From an uncultured Bacteroides sp. (lineage in GTDB: Bacteria > Bacteroidota > Bacteroidia > Cytophagales > Cyclobacteriaceae): a DNA stretch of 61,019 nt. The stretch lies in assembly GCA_902168185.1 (NCBI GenBank), contig CABHOV010000038.1:1-61019 (forward strand). The letters are read 5' to 3'. This document shows positions 54,002 through 61,019 of this stretch, piece after piece (within the stretch, counting starts at the first letter, position 1; each line of letters begins with the position of its first letter). Under the pieces are notes generated by a model. That model worked only from the letters and a program-made list of their open reading frames with translations. It did no database searches and was not told the origin of the DNA. Position numbers and translations under genes: made by a program.

Positions 54002-55778
54002 CAAATACTTTTTTTAACTCGCTTTTAATCCGTGCCTCCGTTTCTTCAATTGCATCGTCGTTCTTAAATGACGAAAATGTCAATGGTGTAAAAAAGCCCA
54101 TAATGTCGTCAACGGTAACTTTATTTTCATTCCGAAGCCCATCTTTATAGCCAATTGCACCCCACCCCGGAAAGCTACTTTCAATCAGTGGAAGTCCGAT
54201 CTTAGGATGTTCTGTCGATGCTTTCGTAGCAATAATCCAGAGGTTATTAGGATACTTTGTTTTACCGAAGGGAATCTGCTCTCGGACCCCACATATAGAA
54301 TCAAGTAGAGGGCGGGCATAGCATTCTGGACTGGCGAGATTTATGTCTTGGAGAAGCAGAAAATGGAATTGTTCTGGATGGCTATGGGCAGATTTCCACA
54401 GCGCTCCAAGGCCATTGTGCCAAAAGTCTTTGAAGCGTAGCCAATCAGGTTCGACTTGCTGTATAACATACCTTGCATTTCCTGTCGCGCAAGCAAACGC
54501 TATCCCTAATCTTATATCCTTGACAAAAAAAGCATGGCAGACGGTAACCATTTCAAGTAACCGTGAAGCATACTGGGAGTTTAGCTTCTGCTTACCTAAC
54601 TGAAAGCTAATACGGGATATGATTTGGTTATGATCCTCAAGAAGAAGGCTATCAATATCCTTTTGCACGAATTGCATAACAAATGCTTCACCATCTCGTT
54701 CAGTCGCACCGTCGCTCTGTAAAACATCCTTAATTATAGAAAAGTCTTTCAGTATTCTTGTCTTGGAAGTCTCCAACTCATTTATGTTCATAATGAGTTG
54801 TTGAGTTTTGTGCTGAAGCGAGTCAATTTCTGATTTTCGCATGTCAATAATTTGAGCTTTCTCGGCAAGCTCATTTTGATATGCTTCCAACTGTCCAGTA
54901 AAATATTTTTGCATTTCATCCTTGTAGTTAGCAATTGACTGTTCAAAACAGTTCTTTAATTCGGTAGATATGTTTGAGAGTGTCTTTATTTCTTCGAATG
55001 AAAAACGATAAGTGTTAAATTTGCCTTCAATTCTTTTAAATCTAATTTGATCTACTTCCTTTTGTTCTTCCTCCAATTGCGGAAACATCTGTGGTATTTC
55101 TTCTCGCCATTTTGCTTTCAAGTCAAACATTTGGACGTAGTCAAAATCAATAGCTTTCAGCTTAGCTCTAAACCATTCAAAAAGTTGCTTATCGTCCATG
55201 CAATCAAGGACCATCGCGTTCCCCTGTGGAAGTTTTTCAATCCGTACAGTTTTTTTATGTTCTATCAGAATCGAGTCTTGCCGGTCCCAGACTTTTATTC
55301 TGTTATGGTGCGCCGCTTCCAATTTTCCATTCTTCAAGCGCAATTTTTCAATTATATATTTATCAGTTATCCCCCAAAATTCTCCATCAGATGTATCACC
55401 GTCAACCGACAGTAGGGAAAGATCAACAGTTAAATTTTTTTTGGCGAAACTTTTTATAATTCGCACCGAATGGCCAAACGATTTTACACCTTGATGTTTG
55501 TCTGGGTGAATGCGGAACTTGTCTAAATCGCCATCTGCTCTTGCGTTCTGGTCAACATGAAAGGTGATGACTTCGTCGCGTTGGAATTTAAAGTTCATGA
55601 AAAAACCAGGCTCGAAAATATATCCCTTCGGAGGGAAGAATCGTAAAGCGTCTTGTTCGCTAAGTTTTGTAATTTCACCTTTGTCTGACTTCAGCGCGAC
55701 AACTTTTATACGTACATGCTTTTCGGACAGCTCTTGTTCAATAACACCAATTACTTTATTTGTCGAGTAGATATCCAT
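53985..55778 (-). CDS. 597-aa protein with coiled coil and degenerate McrB-like AAA+ domain
   Basis: Second gene of the four-gene operon. The N-terminal ~230 residues are beta-rich and unassigned; residues about 260-345 are coiled coil (ELAEKAQIIDMRKSEIDSLQHK). The C-terminal ~200 residues read like an McrB-type AAA+ module: VEPDWLRFKDFW, HFLLLQDINLASPECYARPLLD at the Walker B position (McrB has a DEIN there), and YPNNLWIIATKA at sensor 1. No P-loop is present where it should be (GIAFACATGNARYV), and the Walker B acidic pair is changed, so ATP hydrolysis is unlikely. A structural or regulatory partner role is inferred. It overlaps both neighbours by about 20 bases. Confidence 0.72.
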   Translation of the reverse strand: MDIYSTNKVIGVIEQELSEKHVRIKVVALKSDKGEITKLSEQDALRFFPPKGYIFEPGFFMNFKFQRDEVITFHVDQNARADGDLDKFRIHPDKHQGVKSFGHSVRIIKSFAKKNLTVDLSLLSVDGDTSDGEFWGITDKYIIEKLRLKNGKLEAAHHNRIKVWDRQDSILIEHKKTVRIEKLPQGNAMVLDCMDDKQLFEWFRAKLKAIDFDYVQMFDLKAKWREEIPQMFPQLEEEQKEVDQIRFKRIEGKFNTYRFSFEEIKTLSNISTELKNCFEQSIANYKDEMQKYFTGQLEAYQNELAEKAQIIDMRKSEIDSLQHKTQQLIMNINELETSKTRILKDFSIIKDVLQSDGATERDGEAFVMQFVQKDIDSLLLEDHNQIISRISFQLGKQKLNSQYASRLLEMVTVCHAFFVKDIRLGIAFACATGNARYVIQQVEPDWLRFKDFWHNGLGALWKSAHSHPEQFHFLLLQDINLASPECYARPLLDSICGVREQIPFGKTKYPNNLWIIATKASTEHPKIGLPLIESSFPGWGAIGYKDGLRNENKVTVDDIMGFFTPLTFSSFKNDDAIEETEARIKSELKKVFDEPVD

Positions 55779-57366
55779 GCCTTTTGCGTTGTATTGCTTG
55801 TATCACAATAGAGTCACATTTTGTTTTATCGCTCTTTTGTGTTAGAGCATCGATCCAATCCCTTACACTCACTTTGGGCAGCTTATCCGAGATAATGTTT
55901 AAGCCGGATATTTGAAAAAGATCTTCCCGTGGAACCCATTTGCATTGTTCAATGTCAAGATGCCAGCCGGTATGTGACAACACTGAAGTGTTGTTTTCCG
56001 GTTTCTTGATAAAGAATGATATGGGGGCATATCCTGCAACTTTTAAACGATGTTCACCTTCCGGATATTGATTGCAAGAATAAGTTGCGGAAGAATCAAT
56101 CACTATAGGTAAACCATTTAGCCATGCTTTAGCTCCATTTTGAAAAACGATAGTTGGTCCGTTGCCATGCATCCAGATATGATACCCAAGCATTAGACCA
56201 TTGATAAACTGAAAAGGGCGTTGCCTTTTCGAGAAATATTGACTCCAAAACCCTTTTGGCTTGAAGTCAGTGTCTACGTCGACTTCAAAAATTAAATAAA
56301 ATGAATTTGATCCAATTTTGAAATTGGCATCCAATTTTGAAATTGCTACTTCTAATTGCGGATTTGCCTTTGATAGGATAAGATGCGTTTGATCATGATC
56401 TAGGTACCTTTTATTGATCCAAGAGTCGTAGAATTTGTCCCTCTCAAAGATTAACAGAGAGCTATTCGACGCGTTTTCGGCAGAGAATAATTTTTGAAAC
56501 AGTTCAGGGTCGTTAAGGGATATTTTTGCAAGTCGTTCATCTCGTTGACTAAAGACATCAATAAACGACAAATTGTTATCCAAAACTAGGTACGATAACT
56601 CTCTTACAACACGTTCATTTATTTTTGCATTTTCTTCATTACCTGATATGGAGAAGTCTACATTGCCATCCCACTTACTGTAGTAGTCATAAATCTGATA
56701 CATGACTGCATCTTCTTTATCGAGTTCTCGTAGTTTACTCCTCACCAAATGATAGTGCCGTGTGAGTTCGGGTGTTTTGTCTGAATCATTAATAAGGTCT
56801 TTGAAGTCATCGAAAGAAATACTTTCGTTATGCCTCAGTCCGATAATTTGAAATAAGCGGGGTAGTTTCTTTAAGTCTTCTTGGTTTAGAAGTGCCTGCG
56901 ATATTGGATATTTAACGTATCTCCATCCGCCCAATTCAGCGTTTGGAATCATGAAGTCGACCTCTTTTTTAAAACCCCACACCTTCAGTTCACCCCATAA
57001 ATCATCCTGATATTCTCTGTATAATACTTGCAACGATTGCTTATTAACTCCGAGATAACTGCTCAATCGTGGGTTGTAGGCACTAGCCGTGTACTCGTTG
57101 TCTCTATGCATCAGATGCGCTACATAAATCTGTATCGCAATAAGACCAAAGAATTGAGGAATATTGTTGTCGGATTTTAGAGCGAGGCTCCAACCGTAAT
57201 GAAATTTTCTCCTTATGCAAGCCTGAAGCTCAATCGGGGTTGTATCGAATTCAGCGCAAAAAGACCGAATGACGGAATCGTCTATTGAAAGAATAATCGT
57301 TTCGCCTATATTTTCGGGCTTAAGGCAAAAATCATATACGTATTTATTGAAATCGGTGTAGGTCAT
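55756..57366 (-). CDS. Unrecognised 536-aa protein, first gene of the DruE-like operon
   Basis: Started at ATG 57366 (TTG 57378 would add four residues). Helical N-terminal half with GLIAIQIYVAHLMHRDNEYTASAYNPRLSSYLGVN and GGWRYVKYPISQALLNQEDL; the C-terminal half is more beta-rich (PTIVFQNGAKAWLNGLPIVID, GEHRLKVAGYAPISFFI, which recalls a carbohydrate-binding or Ig-like sandwich). No catalytic motif is evident. Its stop lies inside the next gene (23-base overlap). The size resembles DruB of Druantia type I, but no homology is claimed. The gene-free 474 bases upstream should hold the operon promoter. Confidence 0.7.
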   Translation of the reverse strand: MTYTDFNKYVYDFCLKPENIGETIILSIDDSVIRSFCAEFDTTPIELQACIRRKFHYGWSLALKSDNNIPQFFGLIAIQIYVAHLMHRDNEYTASAYNPRLSSYLGVNKQSLQVLYREYQDDLWGELKVWGFKKEVDFMIPNAELGGWRYVKYPISQALLNQEDLKKLPRLFQIIGLRHNESISFDDFKDLINDSDKTPELTRHYHLVRSKLRELDKEDAVMYQIYDYYSKWDGNVDFSISGNEENAKINERVVRELSYLVLDNNLSFIDVFSQRDERLAKISLNDPELFQKLFSAENASNSSLLIFERDKFYDSWINKRYLDHDQTHLILSKANPQLEVAISKLDANFKIGSNSFYLIFEVDVDTDFKPKGFWSQYFSKRQRPFQFINGLMLGYHIWMHGNGPTIVFQNGAKAWLNGLPIVIDSSATYSCNQYPEGEHRLKVAGYAPISFFIKKPENNTSVLSHTGWHLDIEQCKWVPREDLFQISGLNIISDKLPKVSVRDWIDALTQKSDKTKCDSIVIQAIQRKRHGYLLDK

Positions 57367-57840
57367 AGGAGCGTTCAATCAAATGACCCTGACAGCAAGT
57401 CGTCTACCTTTAAACGTGAAGAGACTTAATCTTTATATAAACTTACAATAGACCCAATACAAATTTCTTTTTGCAAAGTTGAGTAAGTCAGGGGGTTAGG
57501 TAAGTTAAAAAGAAACAATTTAATTCCCAATTCTTGACGTCATAATTAAAATAGTGAAATGACTCACTCTTAAACAATCCTTTCGGTTTTCCCATCAGCA
57601 GATTTGAATTCCGGTGTTAACCTACCTCCGGGTGGCAATAAAACGAAGACGCGTATCAACATCAGGTATGGCTTTCTTCAAATCTTACTACCGGATAGGT
57701 ATCCGCAAACGTATTGATGCCTTATACTTTATTATCCTTAAGTGCATTGATCGCCTGAATGCCCAATTAGCTTGCTATACTTTGACACTGAAAGAAAAGA
57801 CTGTATACAACGGCTCACTTATTCGTTAAAAAATGAGGAA
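57367..57840. other. Intergenic region upstream of the DruE-like operon
   Basis: 474 bases between the cargo operon and the radC-like gene. A plus-strand frame of 71 codons (57614-57829) is present, but it has no recognisable features and I do not count it as a gene. The left part must contain the promoter of the leftward four-gene operon; no clear box was identified. Confidence 0.5.
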
Positions 57841-58311
57841 CTATAAAAGCCCCTCATCTGCAAATGAAAAGTAGCTCTCACTGGAGAGTACAATATGATC
57901 ATGTACGAGTATATCCAGGTACGCTGCACCATTCTGAACTTTACGCGTGAGTATTTTATCACTCTCACTCGGCTGCAGGTTACCGGAAGGATGATTATGC
58001 GCCAGGATAATACCACTGGCGTTACTCTTGATGGCAGCAGCCATGATGAGCTTGGGATCAACAAGAACAGCCGTGCTTGAACCTGTTGCAGCTTCAAATA
58101 TACCGAGCACTTTGTTGGCCCTTGAAAGCAAAATTACTTTAAACTGCTCGATGAAATCCAGCTTGGCCTGATCCCAATGGTAAAAGAATATATCATATGC
58201 ATCTCTACTGGAGCTGATACTAGGACATTCAGATGGTTTACGAAGATGCTTGTAGGAGAGCTTGATTTCCGCTACCTGGCTTGGATTGAAGTTTTGTGAT
58301 AAGGCTTCCAT
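57841..58311 (-). CDS. radC: RadC-like JAB/JAMM domain protein
   Basis: A 156-residue RadC family protein (DUF2466), without the N-terminal helix-hairpin-helix part of chromosomal RadC. The JAMM metal motif is complete: IILAHNHPSGNLQPSESD, preceded by EFKVILLSRANKVLGIFE-type strands and LVDPKLIMAAAI. The function of RadC is unresolved; short RadC copies are frequent on mobile elements of Bacteroidota. It is read leftward, away from the relaxase, with a 469-base structured gap upstream. Confidence 0.9.
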   Translation of the reverse strand: MEALSQNFNPSQVAEIKLSYKHLRKPSECPSISSSRDAYDIFFYHWDQAKLDFIEQFKVILLSRANKVLGIFEAATGSSTAVLVDPKLIMAAAIKSNASGIILAHNHPSGNLQPSESDKILTRKVQNGAAYLDILVHDHIVLSSESYFSFADEGLL

Positions 58312-58380
58312 AGTTATGAAGATTTAATTATGGCGCCTCTGAGCGAAGGGTATAGCTGTTGTCAAAAGGAAAAGGAATAA

Positions 58381-58510
58381 TTGGGGGTTCCTGAAAGCGC
58401 TTAAGCTGAAAGGGGGAAACCGTTTATGCCGGAAGCTTTTGACAACAAGGCTAAATACCCGAAGCATCTTTGCCAGTAATTAAATCGCACAGAACGAAGG
58501 AAGCCCCCAA
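58381..58510. repeat. G-rich inverted repeat upstream of radC
   Basis: TTGGGGG (58381-58387) followed by TTCC, and GGAAGCCCCCAA (58499-58510), form an inverted repeat with a 111-base spacer. It lies in the mob-radC gap (58312-58780), which holds no gene. A link to transfer origin function is possible but unproven. Confidence 0.4.
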
Positions 58511-58615
58511 GACAAAGACAGTCATGTGGCGAATGAAATCCACTCCTAAACTAGCTATACAGTATACTTCCTGCTTAGCGCACCCCAACCAAAAGCTGTT
58601 ACATAAAATGCCTTA

Positions 58616-58743
58616 ACCCTCATAAATGCCCATCTAGATTTTGATTAGGTTCTGTCAAGGGCAGCAGCGCCAGGCATCGGCGCCTGTGCTGTTTATATAC
58701 CCTTGACGGGTTCTAATCAAAATTTATCTTGCATGGTGAGGGT
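58616..58743. other. 128-nt multi-block inverted repeat (candidate oriT, single-strand origin or structured RNA)
   Basis: Complementary blocks are nested symmetrically: ACCCTCA (58616-58622) with TGAGGGT (58737-58743); ATGC (58626-58629) with GCAT (58731-58734); ATTTTGATTAG (58638-58648) with CTAATCAAAAT (58713-58723); TCAAGGG (58655-58661) with CCCTTGA (58700-58706). Non-pairing segments between them have nearly equal length on both sides (3/2, 8/7, 6/6). Inside is a further GC-rich hairpin, CAGCA-GCGCC (58662-58671) with GGCGC (58679-58683) and TGCTG (58687-58691). The position just downstream of the relaxase gene suggests a transfer or replication role. Confidence 0.7.
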
Positions 58744-58780
58744 AATAGGTATAGGATTCGATGTAGCTTATCGTAGAGGT

Positions 58781-59956
58781 CTAGTGCCCGCGTTTGCGCT
58801 TCTTGCGTCTTCGTCTTCTGGGATAACTATCCGTAGATAGTCCAGCGTTGTCATTATTACTATGCTCTATGCTAATATTTGTAGGATTGATCAATCCGTT
58901 CCAGATCGTTTCTTTTAATCCTTCTGTTGTGTCATTTGATTTGTGATCGTTTACATGTGTGATTTTATAAACTCGCTCGTGTGCGAGCTGTGTACTTGTC
59001 GATTTTGTTGTAGCAGATAATTGTGGTGTATTAATTTGAGGTGGTACTACCAAGTGCCCGGTTAGCTTAATTTCAGTTGTGCTGTTTTTATTTGAAGTTG
59101 CATCCCCCGAAGTATATTTTGATTTTCGTTGTGTGTCGTTATTCGTAAATGGAAAACTTCTCGTCCGAGCATTTGCCTGCATTATGCTTGCGCGATCTCT
59201 TTCCAAATCATAGTTGATACTAATCTTTATACTATTCCATTTATAGTCATTACCTAAACTTCCGCCTTTGAATAGCATGCCTTGATAGCCAAAAGATATA
59301 CCACTAACATAACCCGTTGTAGCCTGGTTAAACGCAACGTTAATTCCTCGTTTTTCGAGAGCTACTATAAATTGATCGGTTGTAAGTTTCTGCTTGAGCA
59401 TGTCTTTTAATTGAACCTGTAATTTTGCTTTAACAGATGGAGCTTTCGTACGCTTCATCATTTCTAATTCATCATGAGTGACTGCTCGCTTCTGGGTATA
59501 TTTACTGGAAGGCACTTGCCGAAGTCCATGCTTGACCTCCAGCTTGCGAAGGATCTGCTCTGCTCTTGCATAATCATTGCTATCCGATACTACACTTCCG
59601 TCAAAGCCAATTCGATTTACCAAAAGATGAACATGCGGGTGCTCCGCATCATGATGCCGAAAGAGTATATATTGATGCTGCATGAATCCACTCTCATACA
59701 AAAAGTCTTTTGCAATCGCTGTTAATTTCTGGTCTGAAAGATTCTCGGCAGGAGGGAAGTTTAGTGACGTGTGATAAAAGTATTTATTTAGACCGGGGCG
59801 TAGCATACGCACCAGGAAGATCTCCTTCATAATGGCATTCTCTGTGACACTGCTAAAATTCGTATCAAGTACTTTAGCTCCCTTCGTCAGCACCTTCTCG
59901 AGATTATATCGGAGCGCTCCCCGGAAGCTTTTACCCTTCACCAGATCCGCGGTCAT
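58781..59956 (-). CDS. Relaxase / mobilization nuclease (MobB-like)
   Basis: A 391-residue relaxase of the PF03432 type, which nicks the origin of transfer and stays bound to the DNA strand. Motifs: YFYHTSLNFPPAENLSDQKL, and the metal-binding triad HHDAEHPHVHLLVNRIG (HxDxxHPHVH). The probable catalytic Tyr is in the first ~25 residues (RGALRYNLEK). The C-terminal ~120 residues are Thr/Ser/Asn-rich and end in a strongly basic tail (PRRRRRKKRKRGH). ATG at 59956 (MTADLVKGKSF) is preferred over TTG 59962. It overlaps mobC by 26 bases. Confidence 0.9.
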   Translation of the reverse strand: MTADLVKGKSFRGALRYNLEKVLTKGAKVLDTNFSSVTENAIMKEIFLVRMLRPGLNKYFYHTSLNFPPAENLSDQKLTAIAKDFLYESGFMQHQYILFRHHDAEHPHVHLLVNRIGFDGSVVSDSNDYARAEQILRKLEVKHGLRQVPSSKYTQKRAVTHDELEMMKRTKAPSVKAKLQVQLKDMLKQKLTTDQFIVALEKRGINVAFNQATTGYVSGISFGYQGMLFKGGSLGNDYKWNSIKISINYDLERDRASIMQANARTRSFPFTNNDTQRKSKYTSGDATSNKNSTTEIKLTGHLVVPPQINTPQLSATTKSTSTQLAHERVYKITHVNDHKSNDTTEGLKETIWNGLINPTNISIEHSNNDNAGLSTDSYPRRRRRKKRKRGH

Positions 59957-60287
59957 GAACAAGAATTTTAATTGTATACTTTAGCAGATCTGAAAGTTCT
60001 TGGACTACCGGCCGAAGCTCAGAAGGGAATTCATCGCTGTTGAGTTTATGAGCAACCTGGTTAACGTTTATACCAATGCGTTGCAGCTCCCTAAATATAG
60101 CGGCATCGAGTGGCGATGCTTTGGCTTGTGGAAACCTACCGGTAAATATTTTATAGCGTATCCAGTTGGCGGGTGAAAGCCCGGCACTCTGGGCAAATGT
60201 ATTTACTTGATCACACTCACTTTGTGTGAGCCGGATGTTTACCTGAACAACACGTTTCTTGTCTTCACTTAATGCTGGTCGTGCCAT
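59931..60287 (-). CDS. mobC: MobC-like relaxosome protein
   Basis: A 118-residue MobC family protein that helps the relaxase open the oriT. It has a ribbon-helix-helix start (VQVNIRLTQSECDQVNTFAQSAGLSPANWIRYKIF) and the MobC core FRELQRIGINVNQVAHKLNS. It is immediately upstream of, and overlaps, the relaxase gene, the usual order. Confidence 0.88.
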   Translation of the reverse strand: MARPALSEDKKRVVQVNIRLTQSECDQVNTFAQSAGLSPANWIRYKIFTGRFPQAKASPLDAAIFRELQRIGINVNQVAHKLNSDEFPSELRPVVQELSDLLKYTIKILVHDRGSGEG

Positions 60288-60447
60288 AGAACTATATATT
60301 TATACTATAAAAAAGCAAACAAAGTGATCACGGTATTATCCCTGGAAGGGCAAGCCGTTTTCAGCGTAGCGAAAACATTGCTTGCTCCTTATGCACAAAG
60401 CGTATCTGTTACTTGCATCTGGCTGTAGTTAATAATGGTAATTAGCT

Positions 60448-60834
60448 TCAACTTGCTTTTGATTTAGATTCCTTGTCTTTACCTGCATCAACTTGCGGCA
60501 ATTTGAATTTGCCTGGAGTTAAATGCTTCTCGCTAATCTCATGCGCATCCAAAAATTCCCATTTCTCCATTTTCGCTTCTGACGTTACATTTGATTTCGT
60601 TTCCGCCTTACGTTTGTACTTCTTAATAGCATGCGCCAGGCTGGAGTAATTAAGCACGAGTTCCTCCTCTGATTCCTTCTGCAGATCATCTCGAATGATC
60701 TGTAAAGACATGGCCGGACCAACGCAAGTAATGATCTCGCTATACATTTCTACCAATAAGGTATATGCTCCTCTTTGCCCTTCTTTCAAGAACCGGATAA
60801 TATATTTCTTATTCATGTGCAAGCTGATTATCAT
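60448..60834 (-). CDS. Hypothetical protein of the mobilization region
   Basis: A 128-residue protein (or 122 if the ATG at 60816 is used). The N-terminal half is helical (MNKKYIIRFLKEGQRGAYTLLVEMYSEIITCVG), the C-terminal half is charged and Lys-rich (ending KDKESKSKAS), perhaps DNA-binding. The ATG at 60834 directly abuts the stop of the next upstream gene, favouring that start through coupling. No family recognised. Confidence 0.6.
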   Translation of the reverse strand: MIISLHMNKKYIIRFLKEGQRGAYTLLVEMYSEIITCVGPAMSLQIIRDDLQKESEEELVLNYSSLAHAIKKYKRKAETKSNVTSEAKMEKWEFLDAHEISEKHLTPGKFKLPQVDAGKDKESKSKAS

Positions 60835-61014
60835 CTACTGTTTACGCTCTTTTCCAAGATATACCCGGACAGTCCTGGCATTGAGTTTTCTGTATTCTTT
60901 GAAGTAGATAGCTGAATCTCCTTTGGCAGCAGTGAAGTCGATGAAGTATAAGCCATCTTGCTTTTTCACCAGCTTATTCAACTCACTTGTGTTTTCAAAA
61001 GTCTCATTCATCAT
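60835..61014 (-). CDS. Small hypothetical protein, possibly cut by window edge
   Basis: A 59-residue frame from ATG 61014 to the TAG at 60837-60835 (MMNETFENTSELNKLVKKQDG, then YFIDFTAAKGDSAIYFKEYRK, ending in VYLGKERKQ). The frame is still open to the window end, so the true gene may be longer. Its stop touches the start of the next gene, so both are probably in one operon. No family recognised. Confidence 0.55.
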   Translation of the reverse strand: MMNETFENTSELNKLVKKQDGLYFIDFTAAKGDSAIYFKEYRKLNARTVRVYLGKERKQ

Positions 61015-61019
61015 TCGCA

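Larger units (their letters stand above)
26014..61019. mobile_element. Integrative (mobilizable) element / defence island at tRNA-Asp; right end outside the window
   Basis: From the tRNA-Asp 3' end rightward there is an integrase, a block of defence-type cargo (MBL protein, STAS-GHKL/DUF4325/PIN, Wadjet-like, methyltransferase, Druantia-like helicase operon), then RadC-like, relaxase and MobC genes. Integrase at one end and mobilization genes inside are the standard content of an integrative and mobilizable or conjugative element. Decayed genes and non-coding gaps occur only in this part. I found no second copy of the tRNA 3' end within the window, so the right boundary is beyond 61,019. No type IV secretion genes are visible here. 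Confidence 0.75.

Noticed and set aside
57614-57829. 71-codon plus-strand frame upstream of radC
   Set aside because: No family resemblance and no plausible start signal; probably chance.
26014-61019. CRISPR array or cas genes, prompted by the Cas4-like nuclease domain
   Set aside because: No regularly spaced repeats and no Cas1/Cas2 or effector genes are visible; the Cas4-like domain is fused to a helicase.

Overview
The window looks like chromosomal DNA of a member of the Bacteroidota, probably Cytophagales-like. Supporting this are DUF2911 and PD40/OmpA proteins, LytS/LytTR pairs, Rcp1-type regulators, Cys-anchored lipoproteins, a TAnnTTTG-type -7 box, and a Bacteroidota-type tyrosine recombinase and MobC/relaxase pair. 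The assignment is inferred from gene content only.

Left part (1 to about 26,000): ordinary host genes. They include a GH20 hexosaminidase, a DUF72 protein, an NPP-type phosphodiesterase, a run of metabolic genes (aldo/keto reductase, amidohydrolase, thioesterase), 3-methyladenine glycosylase, an OmpA/PD40 protein, a histidine kinase/response regulator cluster with a facing LytTR/LytS pair, gamma-glutamyltransferase, TetR, two paralogous secreted TPR-caspase proteins around an outer-membrane protein, and Dps. The segment ends with tRNA-Asp(GTC) and its terminator.

Right part (about 26,014 to beyond 61,019): an integrative, probably mobilizable element at the 3' side of tRNA-Asp. It starts with a tyrosine integrase. 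The right side of the window holds a RadC-like gene, a relaxase, MobC and two small genes. The distal attachment site is not in the window. The cargo is mostly anti-phage or anti-plasmid type: (a) an MBL hydrolase and a lipoprotein bracketed by a ~156-bp imperfect direct repeat; (b) a tight STAS-GHKL ATPase / DUF4325 / PIN nuclease operon; (c) a Wadjet-like jetABCD operon with an unusual coupled fifth gene; (d) a divergent DNA methyltransferase; (e) a four-gene overlapping operon ending in a 1,728-aa DUF1998 helicase, laid out like Druantia type I (B-C-D-E) without a DruA, plus a 1,424-aa Fe-S nuclease/SF1 helicase.

The most promising candidate for a poorly described system is the 41.7-57.4 kb block. 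Its subunits are three unrecognised proteins (one seems to carry a degenerate McrB-like AAA+ fold), a giant SF2 helicase, a Cas4/Dna2-like nuclease-helicase and a methyltransferase. The three-gene STAS-GHKL/DUF4325/PIN operon is second. A 128-nt multi-block inverted repeat between radC and the relaxase is a strong unexplained DNA or RNA structure. Decayed genes (a frameshifted lipoprotein and a frameshifted excisionase-type HTH) mark old insertions in the island. All calls come from reading motifs; no database search was run.
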